A stretch of DNA of 64,000 nt from an uncultured Oscillospiraceae bacterium (lineage in GTDB: Bacteria; Bacillota; Clostridia; Oscillospirales; Oscillospiraceae). The notes beneath the pieces were generated by a model that worked only from the letters and a program-made list of their open reading frames with translations, had not been told where the DNA came from and did not search any database. Every line of letters begins with the position of its first letter. Position 1 is the first letter of the stretch. The stretch lies in assembly GCA_947630345.1 (NCBI GenBank), contig CANRHF010000001.1:1-64000 (forward strand). The letters are read 5' to 3'. Both the position numbers and the translations under genes were made by a program. Of the stretch, positions 32,719 through 40,336 are shown piece by piece.

Positions 32719-33329
32719 ATCTTTTCGCCGCAGTTGGGACAGACCACATACTGACGGACGGGCTCTTTGGGCTCGACCGTCTGCTGGGCGGCTCCCGCTG
32801 CCGGTGCCTCCGGCTCCTCGCTGTTCTCTTCCATACCCTCGGTCATGTAAAGGTCCTTGCGCTTTTTGGCGGCCTTAATATCCTCGATCTCGCTCTCGTC
32901 AAGTGTACCGTACTCCTTCAGCGTCTCGGTGACTTCCCCTGCCTGGGCCACCATGCTCCTCAGCAGGTCCTCGTCGAAACCGGGGATGTCTAGATCGTCT
33001 TTCAGCTCAACTAAAAAGGCATCGAAAGAATCCAGGTTGTCCACACCCAGACCGAAGATCTTATTGTCGGCCAGCATGAGCTTTTTCTTCTGGTTCTCGG
33101 TCAGGCCCTCCATCAGGAGGACGTCGGCCTCCTCCCGGCCCATGCGTAACAAGGTTTCATAGAGGCCGTTCCCGGCCAGAATGACCCGGTTCTCATCCAC
33201 CACAATAGGCCGTATCTGGCCGAACATGGTGACGCTGCGCTCAAACTCCCGGAGCTGCTTTTCGGTGTGCATCCGCACGTTGCGCTCGGGCCTCTGCAGG
33301 GAGGACAGGGGCATTTTCCTTACGTTCAT
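32709..33329 (-). CDS. ParB-like protein with C-terminal zinc ribbon half-site, 206 aa
   Basis: ATG at 33329 overlaps the upstream stop codon as ATGA. The ParB N-domain is clear (MPLSSLQRPERNVRMHTEKQ, then PIVVDENRVILAGNGLYETL, residues about 5-60, and MLADNKIFG). An acidic, Ala/Glu-rich linker (about 140-190) leads to CPNCGEKIW, a single zinc-knuckle half. This is the second ParB-fold member of the operon and overlaps the second PAPS-reductase gene by 10 bases. Likely acts with its neighbour on DNA. Confidence 0.85.
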   Translation of the reverse strand: MNVRKMPLSSLQRPERNVRMHTEKQLREFERSVTMFGQIRPIVVDENRVILAGNGLYETLLRMGREEADVLLMEGLTENQKKKLMLADNKIFGLGVDNLDSFDAFLVELKDDLDIPGFDEDLLRSMVAQAGEVTETLKEYGTLDESEIEDIKAAKKRKDLYMTEGMEENSEEPEAPAAGAAQQTVEPKEPVRQYVVCPNCGEKIWL

Positions 33330-34108
33330 TCGCCCGCCACCTCCAGACATACCCTTGCCCCGGGGAAATACTCGGCGGCGGCTATGACGATGCTCTTGTC
33401 GATGGCGAAGATCTCCCGCCACCCGTTCTCCTCGCTGCCGGTCCACTGCCGTGCAGGCCAAGGGTGGGTACCGCACAAATAGCCGTTGGGCCAGCCATAG
33501 ATAGGAGGCAGGGGCAGGTTGTAATAGTGGATCAGGGCTAGAACGTATTCATGGGGCCAGTCGGCCAAGGGGCTGAACCGGGTAACGCCCTTACCGTCGG
33601 TGTAGATGTTGGTCTTTCGACCAACGAAGTTGCCGTCCGCCCGGCGCCGCCCCAGGATGATGAGATCCAGTCCGTGCGCCCGGAAATACTGCATCTGGGC
33701 ACGGTGCTGGACGATGGAGAACCAGCTGGCGGCAGCTTTGCTGTTCTGGGGGAACAGCATTTCCGGGTGCTTCGCCAGCCAGGCCATATCCTGGCCGGTG
33801 TTGATAACCTCGCATTCCTCCGGCTTGTTGGCGTCAATCCAGGCGGCAAAGGCAGGGTATTCCAGGTTGCACACGCCAATCATGCAGGCCGTCACCCCGG
33901 CCAGCTCACAGAGCTTTCCGAGAGCGATGCTGTCCTTACCGGCGCTCCAAGCGTGGGCGGCGGTCTTGTCGGCTGTCTTTTCCTGGATATCGGCCACGGT
34001 GCGCTCCACCATGGCATCAAGGTCCTTGCGGCTTACCGTCTCCTTGATGTGGGCCATGACCTCGGTCCAAGCGTCGTTTTTGATGCTCTGCTTTCTGCCC
34101 AGTTTCAT
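33326..34108 (-). CDS. second PAPS-reductase-family protein, 260 aa
   Basis: The PP-loop is present as SAGKDS (residues 55-60), with the second Gly of the usual SGGKDS replaced by Ala. Conserved blocks follow: ACMIGVCNLEYPAFAAWI, LDLIILGRRRADGNF (equivalent to the GxR motif), and TRFSPLADWPHEYVLAL. The start overlaps the symporter stop as ATGA. Divergent from its neighbour at 31564, so not a simple duplication. It pairs with the ParB-like gene that follows. Confidence 0.85.
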   Translation of the reverse strand: MKLGRKQSIKNDAWTEVMAHIKETVSRKDLDAMVERTVADIQEKTADKTAAHAWSAGKDSIALGKLCELAGVTACMIGVCNLEYPAFAAWIDANKPEECEVINTGQDMAWLAKHPEMLFPQNSKAAASWFSIVQHRAQMQYFRAHGLDLIILGRRRADGNFVGRKTNIYTDGKGVTRFSPLADWPHEYVLALIHYYNLPLPPIYGWPNGYLCGTHPWPARQWTGSEENGWREIFAIDKSIVIAAAEYFPGARVCLEVAGE

Positions 34109-35499
34109 GCTGCCGCCTCCTTCCTGGAGAACAGGAGAGCCACGGCCCCGCTTGAAAGAACAGTCAGCAAGCTTCCAGCTGTCTTATACACGGCCAGGTT
34201 GAAGATATTCCCGATAGCAAAGACAGGAAGTCCGACGCACAACGAGGTAACGATGCCGACAAATATGCCGTTGGCGCTTAAGCGTCTGCCCAGGAGAGTC
34301 AACACCGTGGGAAGCAGGGTAGACGCCCGGAGGGTGCCGTAGAACAGGAACAGGTGCGTCACCGTCAGGCCGGGCAGGTTGGCGATCAATATGCTCGCCA
34401 TGAGCATAAGAACCATCACGAACCGGGAAAGCCGCAGTTTTCTAACGGAATCTAATTTGCCGGTCATTTCCCAGTCGGTGGTGAGAGAGGCCGCAGCGCA
34501 CAGGTTGCTGTCCACCGTGGAGAGCAGGCCGGACAGCACCATCAGCAGAAGCGGGGCCATTGCCCAGTCCGGGAGCAGGGAGCCAATCAGCTCCACATTG
34601 ACCATGCCCGGGTCAGCCGCAACAAAACCGGTGCCGGCCGCGGCAAAGCCCAGCAGGCTCATGGACAGGGGCACCACGGCAAACAGCAGCGCCCCGATGC
34701 AGAACGACCGTCCCAGACGGTCCTTCCGGATGGAGAACACCCGCTGCCAGAAGCACTGGTCCCCGAACGGGCCGGAGATCAGGCCGATAGCGGTGGGAAG
34801 TCCGAAGCCGAGGAACACTGCCAGCCCCGCCTCGGATACCAGGGAGGTATAGTCCCCGGTGGCGCCGCCCAGACCGGCCAGCACCGCACCCATTCCCCCG
34901 GCCCGAGTAAGCGTCCATGGGACGAGGATGGCACAGCCTATCAGGATAATGGCAAGCTGCACAACATCAGTTGTAACCGATGCTCTAAGGCCGGATAAGC
35001 ACGAATAAGAGTAAGCCACCACCGCAAGGATAATTGTCACTCCCCAGAACGGCATTCCGGTAATGGCAGACAGCAATTTTCCCCCGGCCAGGAGCTGGAC
35101 GGAGGTGGAGAGGGCAGCCAAAGCGCTGAGCTGGAACGAATATGCGCCCTGCACTTTCCGGGACTGATATGCCTCGGCCATGTAGCCAGACAGGGTGATT
35201 CCTTCCGGGTACTTGGCCCTCATCCGCTTGGCGAACGGAATGAAAATCAGCAGGCACAGCACATTGGGAACCAGGAACCAGAAGATCCCGGGTATTCCGC
35301 TGGTGTATGCCTTTTCCGCAGACACAAAGAGGGAGGGCGCCCAGATCCATGTAGCGGCAATGCTCATGGCAGCTACCCCGGTCCCGATGCGGCGGTCAGC
35401 CACATGGAAACTCTCGGCGTCGTGCGTCCGCTTTGTGAATACCGCCGTCGCCCCGATCATCAGGGCGGCATAGACGATAAGCACGATGATACCTAACAT
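34105..35499 (-). CDS. SSS-family sodium:solute symporter
   Basis: A 464-residue membrane protein with about 12-13 hydrophobic segments. Family hallmarks: SFHVADRRIGTGVAAMSIAATW near the N-terminus (quoted in part as DRRIGTGVAAMSIAATW), GYMAEAYQSRK, SCLSGLRASVTTDVVQ and LLMVLSGLLSTVDSNLCAAA (the SSS motif GLLSTVDS). It would import a small solute with sodium; the substrate cannot be told. It is very unusual in a phage and is the first gene of the operon with two PAPS-reductase/ParB pairs. AAAGGAGG precedes the ATG. Confidence 0.88.
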   Translation of the reverse strand: MLGIIVLIVYAALMIGATAVFTKRTHDAESFHVADRRIGTGVAAMSIAATWIWAPSLFVSAEKAYTSGIPGIFWFLVPNVLCLLIFIPFAKRMRAKYPEGITLSGYMAEAYQSRKVQGAYSFQLSALAALSTSVQLLAGGKLLSAITGMPFWGVTIILAVVAYSYSCLSGLRASVTTDVVQLAIILIGCAILVPWTLTRAGGMGAVLAGLGGATGDYTSLVSEAGLAVFLGFGLPTAIGLISGPFGDQCFWQRVFSIRKDRLGRSFCIGALLFAVVPLSMSLLGFAAAGTGFVAADPGMVNVELIGSLLPDWAMAPLLLMVLSGLLSTVDSNLCAAASLTTDWEMTGKLDSVRKLRLSRFVMVLMLMASILIANLPGLTVTHLFLFYGTLRASTLLPTVLTLLGRRLSANGIFVGIVTSLCVGLPVFAIGNIFNLAVYKTAGSLLTVLSSGAVALLFSRKEAAA

Positions 35500-35507
35500 C
35501 AGAAAAC

Positions 35508-35650
35508 CTCCTTTGTATTACTTCCGCTGGCGGGGCGGCAATACAAAGGGGCGACGTGATATATCCTCCTTCCCAAATATTGAAGCCTCCACGTCCTTTC
35601 AAACGATAGGCCGCAGAGGCTTCCGGTATGATTAAGATTTTACAGCATGC
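35508..35650 (-). promoter_or_regulatory. hairpin-rich leader of the symporter operon
   Basis: Between the promoter and the symporter ATG the leader holds two strong stems: GAAGCCTC/GAGGCTTC (around 35583-35625) and CTTTGTATT/AATACAAAG (around 35511-35549). The 3' arm of the second overlaps the AAAGGAGG ribosome site, so folding would block translation. This looks like a cis-regulatory leader; no known riboswitch class is recognised. Confidence 0.5.
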
Positions 35651-35679
35651 AGTATATCACTTCTTAATTGCCCAGTCAA
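35651..35679 (-). promoter_or_regulatory. promoter of the symporter operon
   Basis: On the minus strand TTGACT (35679-35674), 17 bases, TATACT (35656-35651). A near-consensus housekeeping promoter placed between two lytic genes, so this operon can be expressed apart from the early transcript. Confidence 0.7.
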
Positions 35680-35703
35680 TGAACGATTTTTGCCCTCAGA
35701 TTA

Positions 35704-35847
35704 TCACTTAAAACGGTGCAGCCATGCCGCCAACCACCACCGTTTTGAATAGGGCCATTCGGGGCGAAACGTCCTTACCAAGATGTTTGCGTCGTTTCGG
35801 CTGATTTTCATGGACATGAGCAGTTTCACATATCGTTTCCTGGTCAT
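35704..35847 (-). CDS. small basic protein, 47 aa
   Basis: ATG at 35847 overlaps the AAA+ stop codon as ATGA, with GGAGGG just upstream. The peptide begins MTRKRYVKLLMSMKISRNDA and is rich in Lys, Arg and Trp. Such 45-60-residue proteins starting MTRKR are frequent in Firmicute phage early operons. Function unknown. Confidence 0.65.
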   Translation of the reverse strand: MTRKRYVKLLMSMKISRNDANILVRTFRPEWPYSKRWWLAAWLHRFK

Positions 35848-36773
35848 AGTGTACCCTCCAAAAATCTAATTGTAACCTCGGTCCGTTGCCTAACCAACAT
35901 ACTTACAACCGCGTCTGTACAACGCTTAACTACTGTTGACGCTGGAATTTGGTCTGTCAAATTATCTTCACACCATTTTTCTATCCAGTCACCGCCATAT
36001 CCCACATCGGCAAAGTTAAAGAATTTCTCTGCCATTTTACGGGCATCCTCCATGCTTAACTGATTAACCTCATGCTGGATGGGGAATCTCCGGATCAATG
36101 CAGGGTCGAGTCTGTCAAAACGGTTTGTTGTTCCGACAATTATGACGTGGTTATGCAGCCTGTCCATCTCCTGCATAAGCGCTATCACGATGCGGTTCAT
36201 TTCCCCGACGTCGTTCGATTGTCCTCTTGCCATGCCAACGGCATCAATCTCGTCGAAGCATAAAACGCACGGTGCGGTTCTCGCATATTCAAAAACCTTT
36301 CCTATGTTGGATTGCGTTCCTCCAAGATATTGATTAACAAGGCTTGAAAAGCGAACATAAACAAACGGAAGATTAGCTCTGTGCGCTATGTATCTCGCAA
36401 GCATGGTTTTTCCGCAGCCGCTTGGACCGTAAAGCATGAGCGCCGGTAGGTAGCTTATGCCAATTTCTGAAAGCCTGTCCGCCACGCTGTATAGAGACAG
36501 CACCTCATTCACGGCCACCTCCTCGTTCTTCCGAAGGATAAAACGAGCTTCCGGAAAATCTGTGCAATCCTCCGCTATCAGTAAGTCTCTCAAATTATAT
36601 GGCAACTCTATGAGCGTCGGGCCTTTCGCTTCCAACTTTTTAAGCTGATGATTTTTGAAACTTTGGTCTTTCTGCGTTGTTATGCCATCGAGTATTATTT
36701 TTGCCTGTTGTTGCACCTTGCGTATGTCACCGTCACAAACAAATCGCAGTAGCGTTCTTTCTTGGTCGTTCAT
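35844..36773 (-). CDS. AAA+ ATPase (spastin/FtsH-like), 309 aa
   Basis: Walker A GPSGCGKT (residues 116-123), Walker B LCFDEID (171-177), sensor 1 region IIVGTTNRFDRLDPALIRRF with the arginine finger RR. The ATPase belongs to the classic AAA clade of unfoldases and remodelers. The first 90 residues are a separate helical domain that probably selects the substrate. It is one of the accessory genes at the end of the early operon; target unknown. Confidence 0.88.
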   Translation of the reverse strand: MNDQERTLLRFVCDGDIRKVQQQAKIILDGITTQKDQSFKNHQLKKLEAKGPTLIELPYNLRDLLIAEDCTDFPEARFILRKNEEVAVNEVLSLYSVADRLSEIGISYLPALMLYGPSGCGKTMLARYIAHRANLPFVYVRFSSLVNQYLGGTQSNIGKVFEYARTAPCVLCFDEIDAVGMARGQSNDVGEMNRIVIALMQEMDRLHNHVIIVGTTNRFDRLDPALIRRFPIQHEVNQLSMEDARKMAEKFFNFADVGYGGDWIEKWCEDNLTDQIPASTVVKRCTDAVVSMLVRQRTEVTIRFLEGTL

Positions 36774-37139
36774 CTAACTTTTCCTTTCCGCCTTCGGCGG
36801 GTGGCGGAGTTGCCTACCGCACATCGGGCAATAATTTATTTCATGCTCCCAATCACAGCCTGCCATGATGTAGTTTTGACCGTCTCGCTCAATCCTTACG
36901 GCACTGCACGAATCCAAGACAATGACATCACCATCACGGCAATATTTGCAGCCATTCTCGTTCTTCTCAGCCTCCTGCTGGGCACGGAGGGCGGCTAAAG
37001 CCATCTTAGCGCTTTCGAGACGGAATTTTGCGACCATCTTAAAACCTTCAGCCGTGTCATCCTCGCTGTAGCTTTCGAGCGCTTTTTTTGCATCTTCAAC
37101 CCTATAAGAAAACCATTGAATTGCTTCCTCAATCTTCAT
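36774..37139 (-). CDS. zinc-ribbon phage protein, 121 aa
   Basis: Starts at ATG with a helical N-terminus (EEAIQWFSYRVEDAKKALES) and ends with a zinc ribbon made of C-x2-C (CKYCRDGD) and C-x2-C (CPMCGRQL), with further Cys in between. It abuts the AAA+ gene. Small proteins of this type are common in Firmicute phages; no catalytic role is apparent. Confidence 0.7.
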   Translation of the reverse strand: MKIEEAIQWFSYRVEDAKKALESYSEDDTAEGFKMVAKFRLESAKMALAALRAQQEAEKNENGCKYCRDGDVIVLDSCSAVRIERDGQNYIMAGCDWEHEINYCPMCGRQLRHPPKAERKS

Positions 37140-37149
37140 TTCCTACCTC

Positions 37150-37509
37150 CTATGTCTCCAAAATTCTGATCCCGTACCGCTCCAGCATCAGTTTGCGCTT
37201 GATAATGAAATCCTTAGTCCTGACGCCTTTAGAATCTTCCACTATGGTCTGCCCGTCTTTCAGGTAAACAAAATCCGCTATGTATGCGCACTCTCTTTCC
37301 AGCAGCGGCCCATGCTTCAAGCCGCCTCTGGGGCCGGTGATAGAAGGTCCATACTGTGCAGGTATCAGGACATATTTCACTTGCCGCCGAAGGCCTGTAA
37401 TGGCCCCGGCCCGTTCCATCAGACGGAGGGCACACCATCTGGCGTACTCTTTTCGGCTGTCGAAGGTCTGTCCGTCCGCCTGGATCTTTTTGGCGTGGTA
37501 CTTGCTCAT
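37150..37509 (-). CDS. DUF1064 protein, nuclease-like fold
   Basis: A 119-residue protein with the DUF1064 pattern: SKYHAKKIQADGQTFDSRKE at the N-terminus, ERECAYIADFVYLKDGQTIVEDSKG in the centre (D...E-x-K layout, quoted in part as YIADFVYLKDGQTIVEDSKG). The family is related to Holliday-junction resolvases/PD-(D/E)XK enzymes and is found in phage recombination or replication regions. It overlaps the next gene by 4 bases. Confidence 0.88.
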   Translation of the reverse strand: MSKYHAKKIQADGQTFDSRKEYARWCALRLMERAGAITGLRRQVKYVLIPAQYGPSITGPRGGLKHGPLLERECAYIADFVYLKDGQTIVEDSKGVRTKDFIIKRKLMLERYGIRILET

Positions 37510-38081
37510 CTATCTATCTCCGCCGGCAAACGTACCGGTAACACCATCCTAAACCCGGTCTTTTTTCTTGTCATGATATATACCGGGTTATTTGGGCCTG
37601 TAAATTCAAGGACGATTGTATTTCTACTTCCAATCTGGGTAGAAGTGGCTTTGGCTGCTTTGATAGCGTCTATGAGATATTCCGGTGTGAACCCAATACG
37701 GAAAGTGACTTCCCGTTCTTTCATGTAATCCTCATAATTCAGATATTCGCCTTCTGGCTGTTCACAACCAAAAATATTCCCATTGCAGAGTATTATGGCT
37801 TTTTCGTCTTCCAGAGATATATAAACTACCGTGTTTTTGGGAAATTTGCGGCACGGGCGAATGTAAACGGTAAAATCTTCGCTTATTTCAAATACTGCGG
37901 CGGTTTCCACACTCAAACGGTAGCCGTCACAGGCGGTAGCAGTGACTTCCTGCTTTTCAGCGTTGAACTTAAGCTGTATGTATTTATATATCTCTCGTGA
38001 ACTTCTCGGTGAAGCGATAAAATCTTTTGTCGCATCAATAAGTCGGTTCATATCTTCACTAAGAATTTCTGCTTTCTTCAT
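37506..38081 (-). CDS. sliding-clamp-like protein (DnaN-related), 191 aa
   Basis: ATG at 38081 overlaps the upstream stop codon; the longer frame is not used. Clamp-like elements: ATACDGYRLSVET (like the DGYRLA segment of DnaN), FRIGFTPEYLIDAIKAA and the C-terminal VLEFTGPNNPVYIM...MVLPVRL, which mirrors the DnaN ending LPVRL. At 191 residues it has only two clamp domains instead of three, so it may form a ring of three subunits, or act as a clamp decoy. Assigned from sequence resemblance only. Confidence 0.65.
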   Translation of the reverse strand: MKKAEILSEDMNRLIDATKDFIASPRSSREIYKYIQLKFNAEKQEVTATACDGYRLSVETAAVFEISEDFTVYIRPCRKFPKNTVVYISLEDEKAIILCNGNIFGCEQPEGEYLNYEDYMKEREVTFRIGFTPEYLIDAIKAAKATSTQIGSRNTIVLEFTGPNNPVYIMTRKKTGFRMVLPVRLPAEIDR

Positions 38082-38266
38082 TTCTTTCGCCCGTCCTTCT
38101 CGTGGAGTTTCTTGATGTAGGGGCATCCTTGCCCCATGAAATTCTCGGTCGGATCCCAATCTTCCAAGACAACCTCTTGCGTCACGTCACAGATACTGTC
38201 GCCCTCTCCGATGTAGATGCAGTTTGGGCAGACATCCGGGTTACAGTACATCTCCCGCTTCTTCAT
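38078..38266 (-). CDS. small Cys-rich protein, 62 aa
   Basis: Contains C-x4-C-x2-C (CNPDVCPNC) and two further Cys, probably one zinc site. The N- and C-termini are basic (MKKREMYC, KDGRKK). It overlaps its neighbours on both sides by 4 bases. Family not recognised beyond being a typical small phage zinc protein. Confidence 0.65.
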   Translation of the reverse strand: MKKREMYCNPDVCPNCIYIGEGDSICDVTQEVVLEDWDPTENFMGQGCPYIKKLHEKDGRKK

Positions 38267-38739
38267 GCCGTCTCATCCTTCCTCGGGAATTGCGCCGGTA
38301 GAGGTCCCTCCGGCTCGTCCATCTTCGCCCCGCAGTGGGGGCAGGCATCCGACTTGTGATAGTCGCTCTCATAGTTGAGCAGCGCCCCACCTCCGCACCT
38401 GGAGCAGGTTGGCGGTTTGTCGTGCCCGTTGTCAATCCAATGCCCGTGCTTCACCGGGTCTATGGTAGGCGCTTGCCTTTGGTTCCACTGTGCAATAACT
38501 TCTTCTGGCGTTCCTGCACCTGACGTTTGTAAGCCGCATGATTGACATTCGACCCAAATAATATCTGGCTGGTGTATGTCCATACCGACATAAGCGCCGT
38601 TGCTGTCAATCTCTGGTTCCTCGTATCCGTTGTCCTGTAACCATGCCTCACCGCCGCAGCACGGGCATGGTTTGAGCGGTTCTAGCGGGTGGTCAAATTC
38701 ATCATTCCAGTCATCCCACCTGTTGTAGTTGTTAAACAC
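38263..38739 (-). CDS. Lar-like zinc-ribbon protein, 158 aa
   Basis: GTG start with GGAGGG upstream. Residues about 20-75 are a Lar-type restriction-alleviation domain (LKPCPCCGGEAWL ... WVECQSCGLQTSG ... EEVIAQWNQR). A second zinc ribbon follows (CSRCGGGALL ... CPHCGAKMDEP). Lar of prophage Rac modulates type I restriction; whether this one does so is unknown. Such proteins are common in phage early regions. Confidence 0.8.
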   Translation of the reverse strand: MFNNYNRWDDWNDEFDHPLEPLKPCPCCGGEAWLQDNGYEEPEIDSNGAYVGMDIHQPDIIWVECQSCGLQTSGAGTPEEVIAQWNQRQAPTIDPVKHGHWIDNGHDKPPTCSRCGGGALLNYESDYHKSDACPHCGAKMDEPEGPLPAQFPRKDETA

Positions 38740-38741
38740 GC

Positions 38742-39404
38742 CTATCCCTCCTTGCTGATCTGCTCAAACTCGATCACCCACACCCAGGGATTAGAGGCCC
38801 AGCCGTATTTTTCGCAGTCAGAGGGCTTGATGGTTCTGTCCCAAATTTCAATGAAATGTGGTAACGCCGGGAACCATTCATGCCATGTGCGTTCATTATT
38901 CGGCGTATCTTGCGGATCAGTTGACACCATCACCGGCTGTGCGCCCTCTTTTCGCGCCTCATCTTCGGTAATATCCCACAACCGCTCCACCCGCACGTCT
39001 GTTACTCGCAGGAAGATACGGGCCGCTTCACGGGGCATATGGATTGACGGATGCCAGCGCGCATCACCGTTTATATTGTGACTCGAACGATATACATAGC
39101 ATCCTTCGTGACTGTCGGGAGGGTAATTAAAGCACTGGCCAGTTTCATCCCCTTCACAATTACAGCAATAGAATCGTTCCCACGTCTCCCGCACGTAGAG
39201 GATGTCGCCGGGCTGATATTGATATGTAGAAATGATATCGTCGCAATCTTCCCATTCCTTGGGGCATACATCATCTGCGAAAACATACCACCTTCCAGTG
39301 TAAAACAGAGGTTGCGGCTTCATTACCCGCCGCGTCACCGTCTTCCGTTTGTCCAGAATGGCCCGGACCATTTCCGTTCTGAACAGGATCGGCTTAACCG
39401 CCAT
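38742..39404 (-). CDS. ASCH-like phage protein, 220 aa
   Basis: ATG at 39404 has GGAGG upstream; a longer frame overlapping the next gene is not used. The pattern KPILFRTEMVRAILDKRKT, VTRRVMKPQP, QPGDILYVRETWERFYC and ARIFLRVTDVRVERL is that of phage proteins with an ASCH/PUA-like fold, which bind RNA or modified bases. A C-x2-C pair (CCNCEGDETGQC) sits in the middle. Role in the phage is unknown. Confidence 0.75.
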   Translation of the reverse strand: MAVKPILFRTEMVRAILDKRKTVTRRVMKPQPLFYTGRWYVFADDVCPKEWEDCDDIISTYQYQPGDILYVRETWERFYCCNCEGDETGQCFNYPPDSHEGCYVYRSSHNINGDARWHPSIHMPREAARIFLRVTDVRVERLWDITEDEARKEGAQPVMVSTDPQDTPNNERTWHEWFPALPHFIEIWDRTIKPSDCEKYGWASNPWVWVIEFEQISKEG

Positions 39405-39543
39405 TTTCTTCCGCCTCCTTTCCAATTGGACATTCTTCGACGTCTTCGCCTCCAATAATAAAGTGGTCAAGATACCATGCGCAGCAGGCCGGCTCTTTGC
39501 TCTTTTGTGCCTGGACATTTACAAAGCAATCATCACATTTCAT
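39394..39543 (-). CDS. small Cys-rich protein, 49 aa
   Basis: ATG at 39543 is chosen because AAAGGAG lies 9 bases upstream. The product has C-x2-C (MKCDDCFVNV), a central CC and a later Cys before an acidic tail, fitting a single zinc site. It overlaps the ASCH-like gene by 11 bases. Function unknown. Confidence 0.6.
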   Translation of the reverse strand: MKCDDCFVNVQAQKSKEPACCAWYLDHFIIGGEDVEECPIGKEAEENGG

Positions 39544-39608
39544 TTTTATCGGCTCCTTTGATATCATGATATCAAGTTCCAACAAGCTCCAACAAGATTT
39601 ACAACAAG

Positions 39609-40085
39609 CTAGGCATCTTTTCCCTTCACCTCCAGCAGCTCCGGGTTGTCCCACCGGTTTCCGGCAACAACAGCATCATAATCACAATTAAGGAAAAAAA
39701 CGATGTCATTTCTGAGTCCGCATTTACAAGACTGCTCTGTTTTTTTGTTTCCCGGCACAAGGTAGAATCCCATATATCCGACCTCGTGGTCAGTATTTTC
39801 GACTCCTCCGCACCGGCCAAAGGCAACTACAAACCTATATTGTTCGATATTTCCATCTAGGACAGATAGAATATCCCCCTCGAAAATCTTCTTCCCGTTC
39901 TTATCCGACAGCCCCGTGTACTGTCCGATGGTGGCAGGGTCAACCTCGTACCAATCCGGGCTGTTGTACCCGTCCGCCGGGAAGATATAGCACTCTCTCT
40001 TGTCGTGTACCAAGTAGGACAGATCGCCCTCGAACCATTCTGTTCCGCCTTTTTTGCGGCCCCGGAAAAGGATCTCCCTGTTCAT
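39609..40085 (-). CDS. YopX-family protein, 158 aa
   Basis: Clear YopX pattern: REILFRGRKKGGTEWFEGDL at the N-terminus, VDPATIGQYTGLSDKNGKKI and the following FEGDILSV. These small beta-rich proteins are widespread in Firmicute and Bacteroidetes phages; their function is unknown. It overlaps the upstream gene by 4 bases. Confidence 0.9.
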   Translation of the reverse strand: MNREILFRGRKKGGTEWFEGDLSYLVHDKRECYIFPADGYNSPDWYEVDPATIGQYTGLSDKNGKKIFEGDILSVLDGNIEQYRFVVAFGRCGGVENTDHEVGYMGFYLVPGNKKTEQSCKCGLRNDIVFFLNCDYDAVVAGNRWDNPELLEVKGKDA

Positions 40086-40336
40086 TCGCTGGTCGCCTCC
40101 TGCAAACTACGCTGGACAATCCCGGCAATAACCCAAAATGTATGTCTCTCATCGGCCATAGGTCTACCGGGATTGCGTTCATCCCACGTCTTGGAGCATT
40201 GGGGGCAATACAGAGCCCGACCATAGCTGCCCCAACCGCTCTTTATAGCCTCTTCCGTTTCATCAATCCGATTTTTAATAACTTTGGTTGCTCCGCAGTT
40301 GCTGCATTGCAAGCGCACTGCTATCTTTCTAGGCAT
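40082..40336 (-). CDS. zinc-ribbon protein, 84 aa
   Basis: ATG at 40336 overlaps the end of the PAPS-reductase gene. It has two C-x2-C knuckles (CSNCGATKVI and CPQCSKTW) about 30 residues apart, forming one zinc ribbon. Function unknown; likely an accessory DNA- or protein-binding module of the early operon. Confidence 0.65.
   Translation of the reverse strand: MPRKIAVRLQCSNCGATKVIKNRIDETEEAIKSGWGSYGRALYCPQCSKTWDERNPGRPMADERHTFWVIAGIVQRSLQEATSE

Noticed and set aside
35396..35602. Possible leader peptide ahead of the symporter starting at TTG
   Set aside because: No ribosome site, and it would run on far into the symporter gene in another frame; the hairpins explain the leader better.
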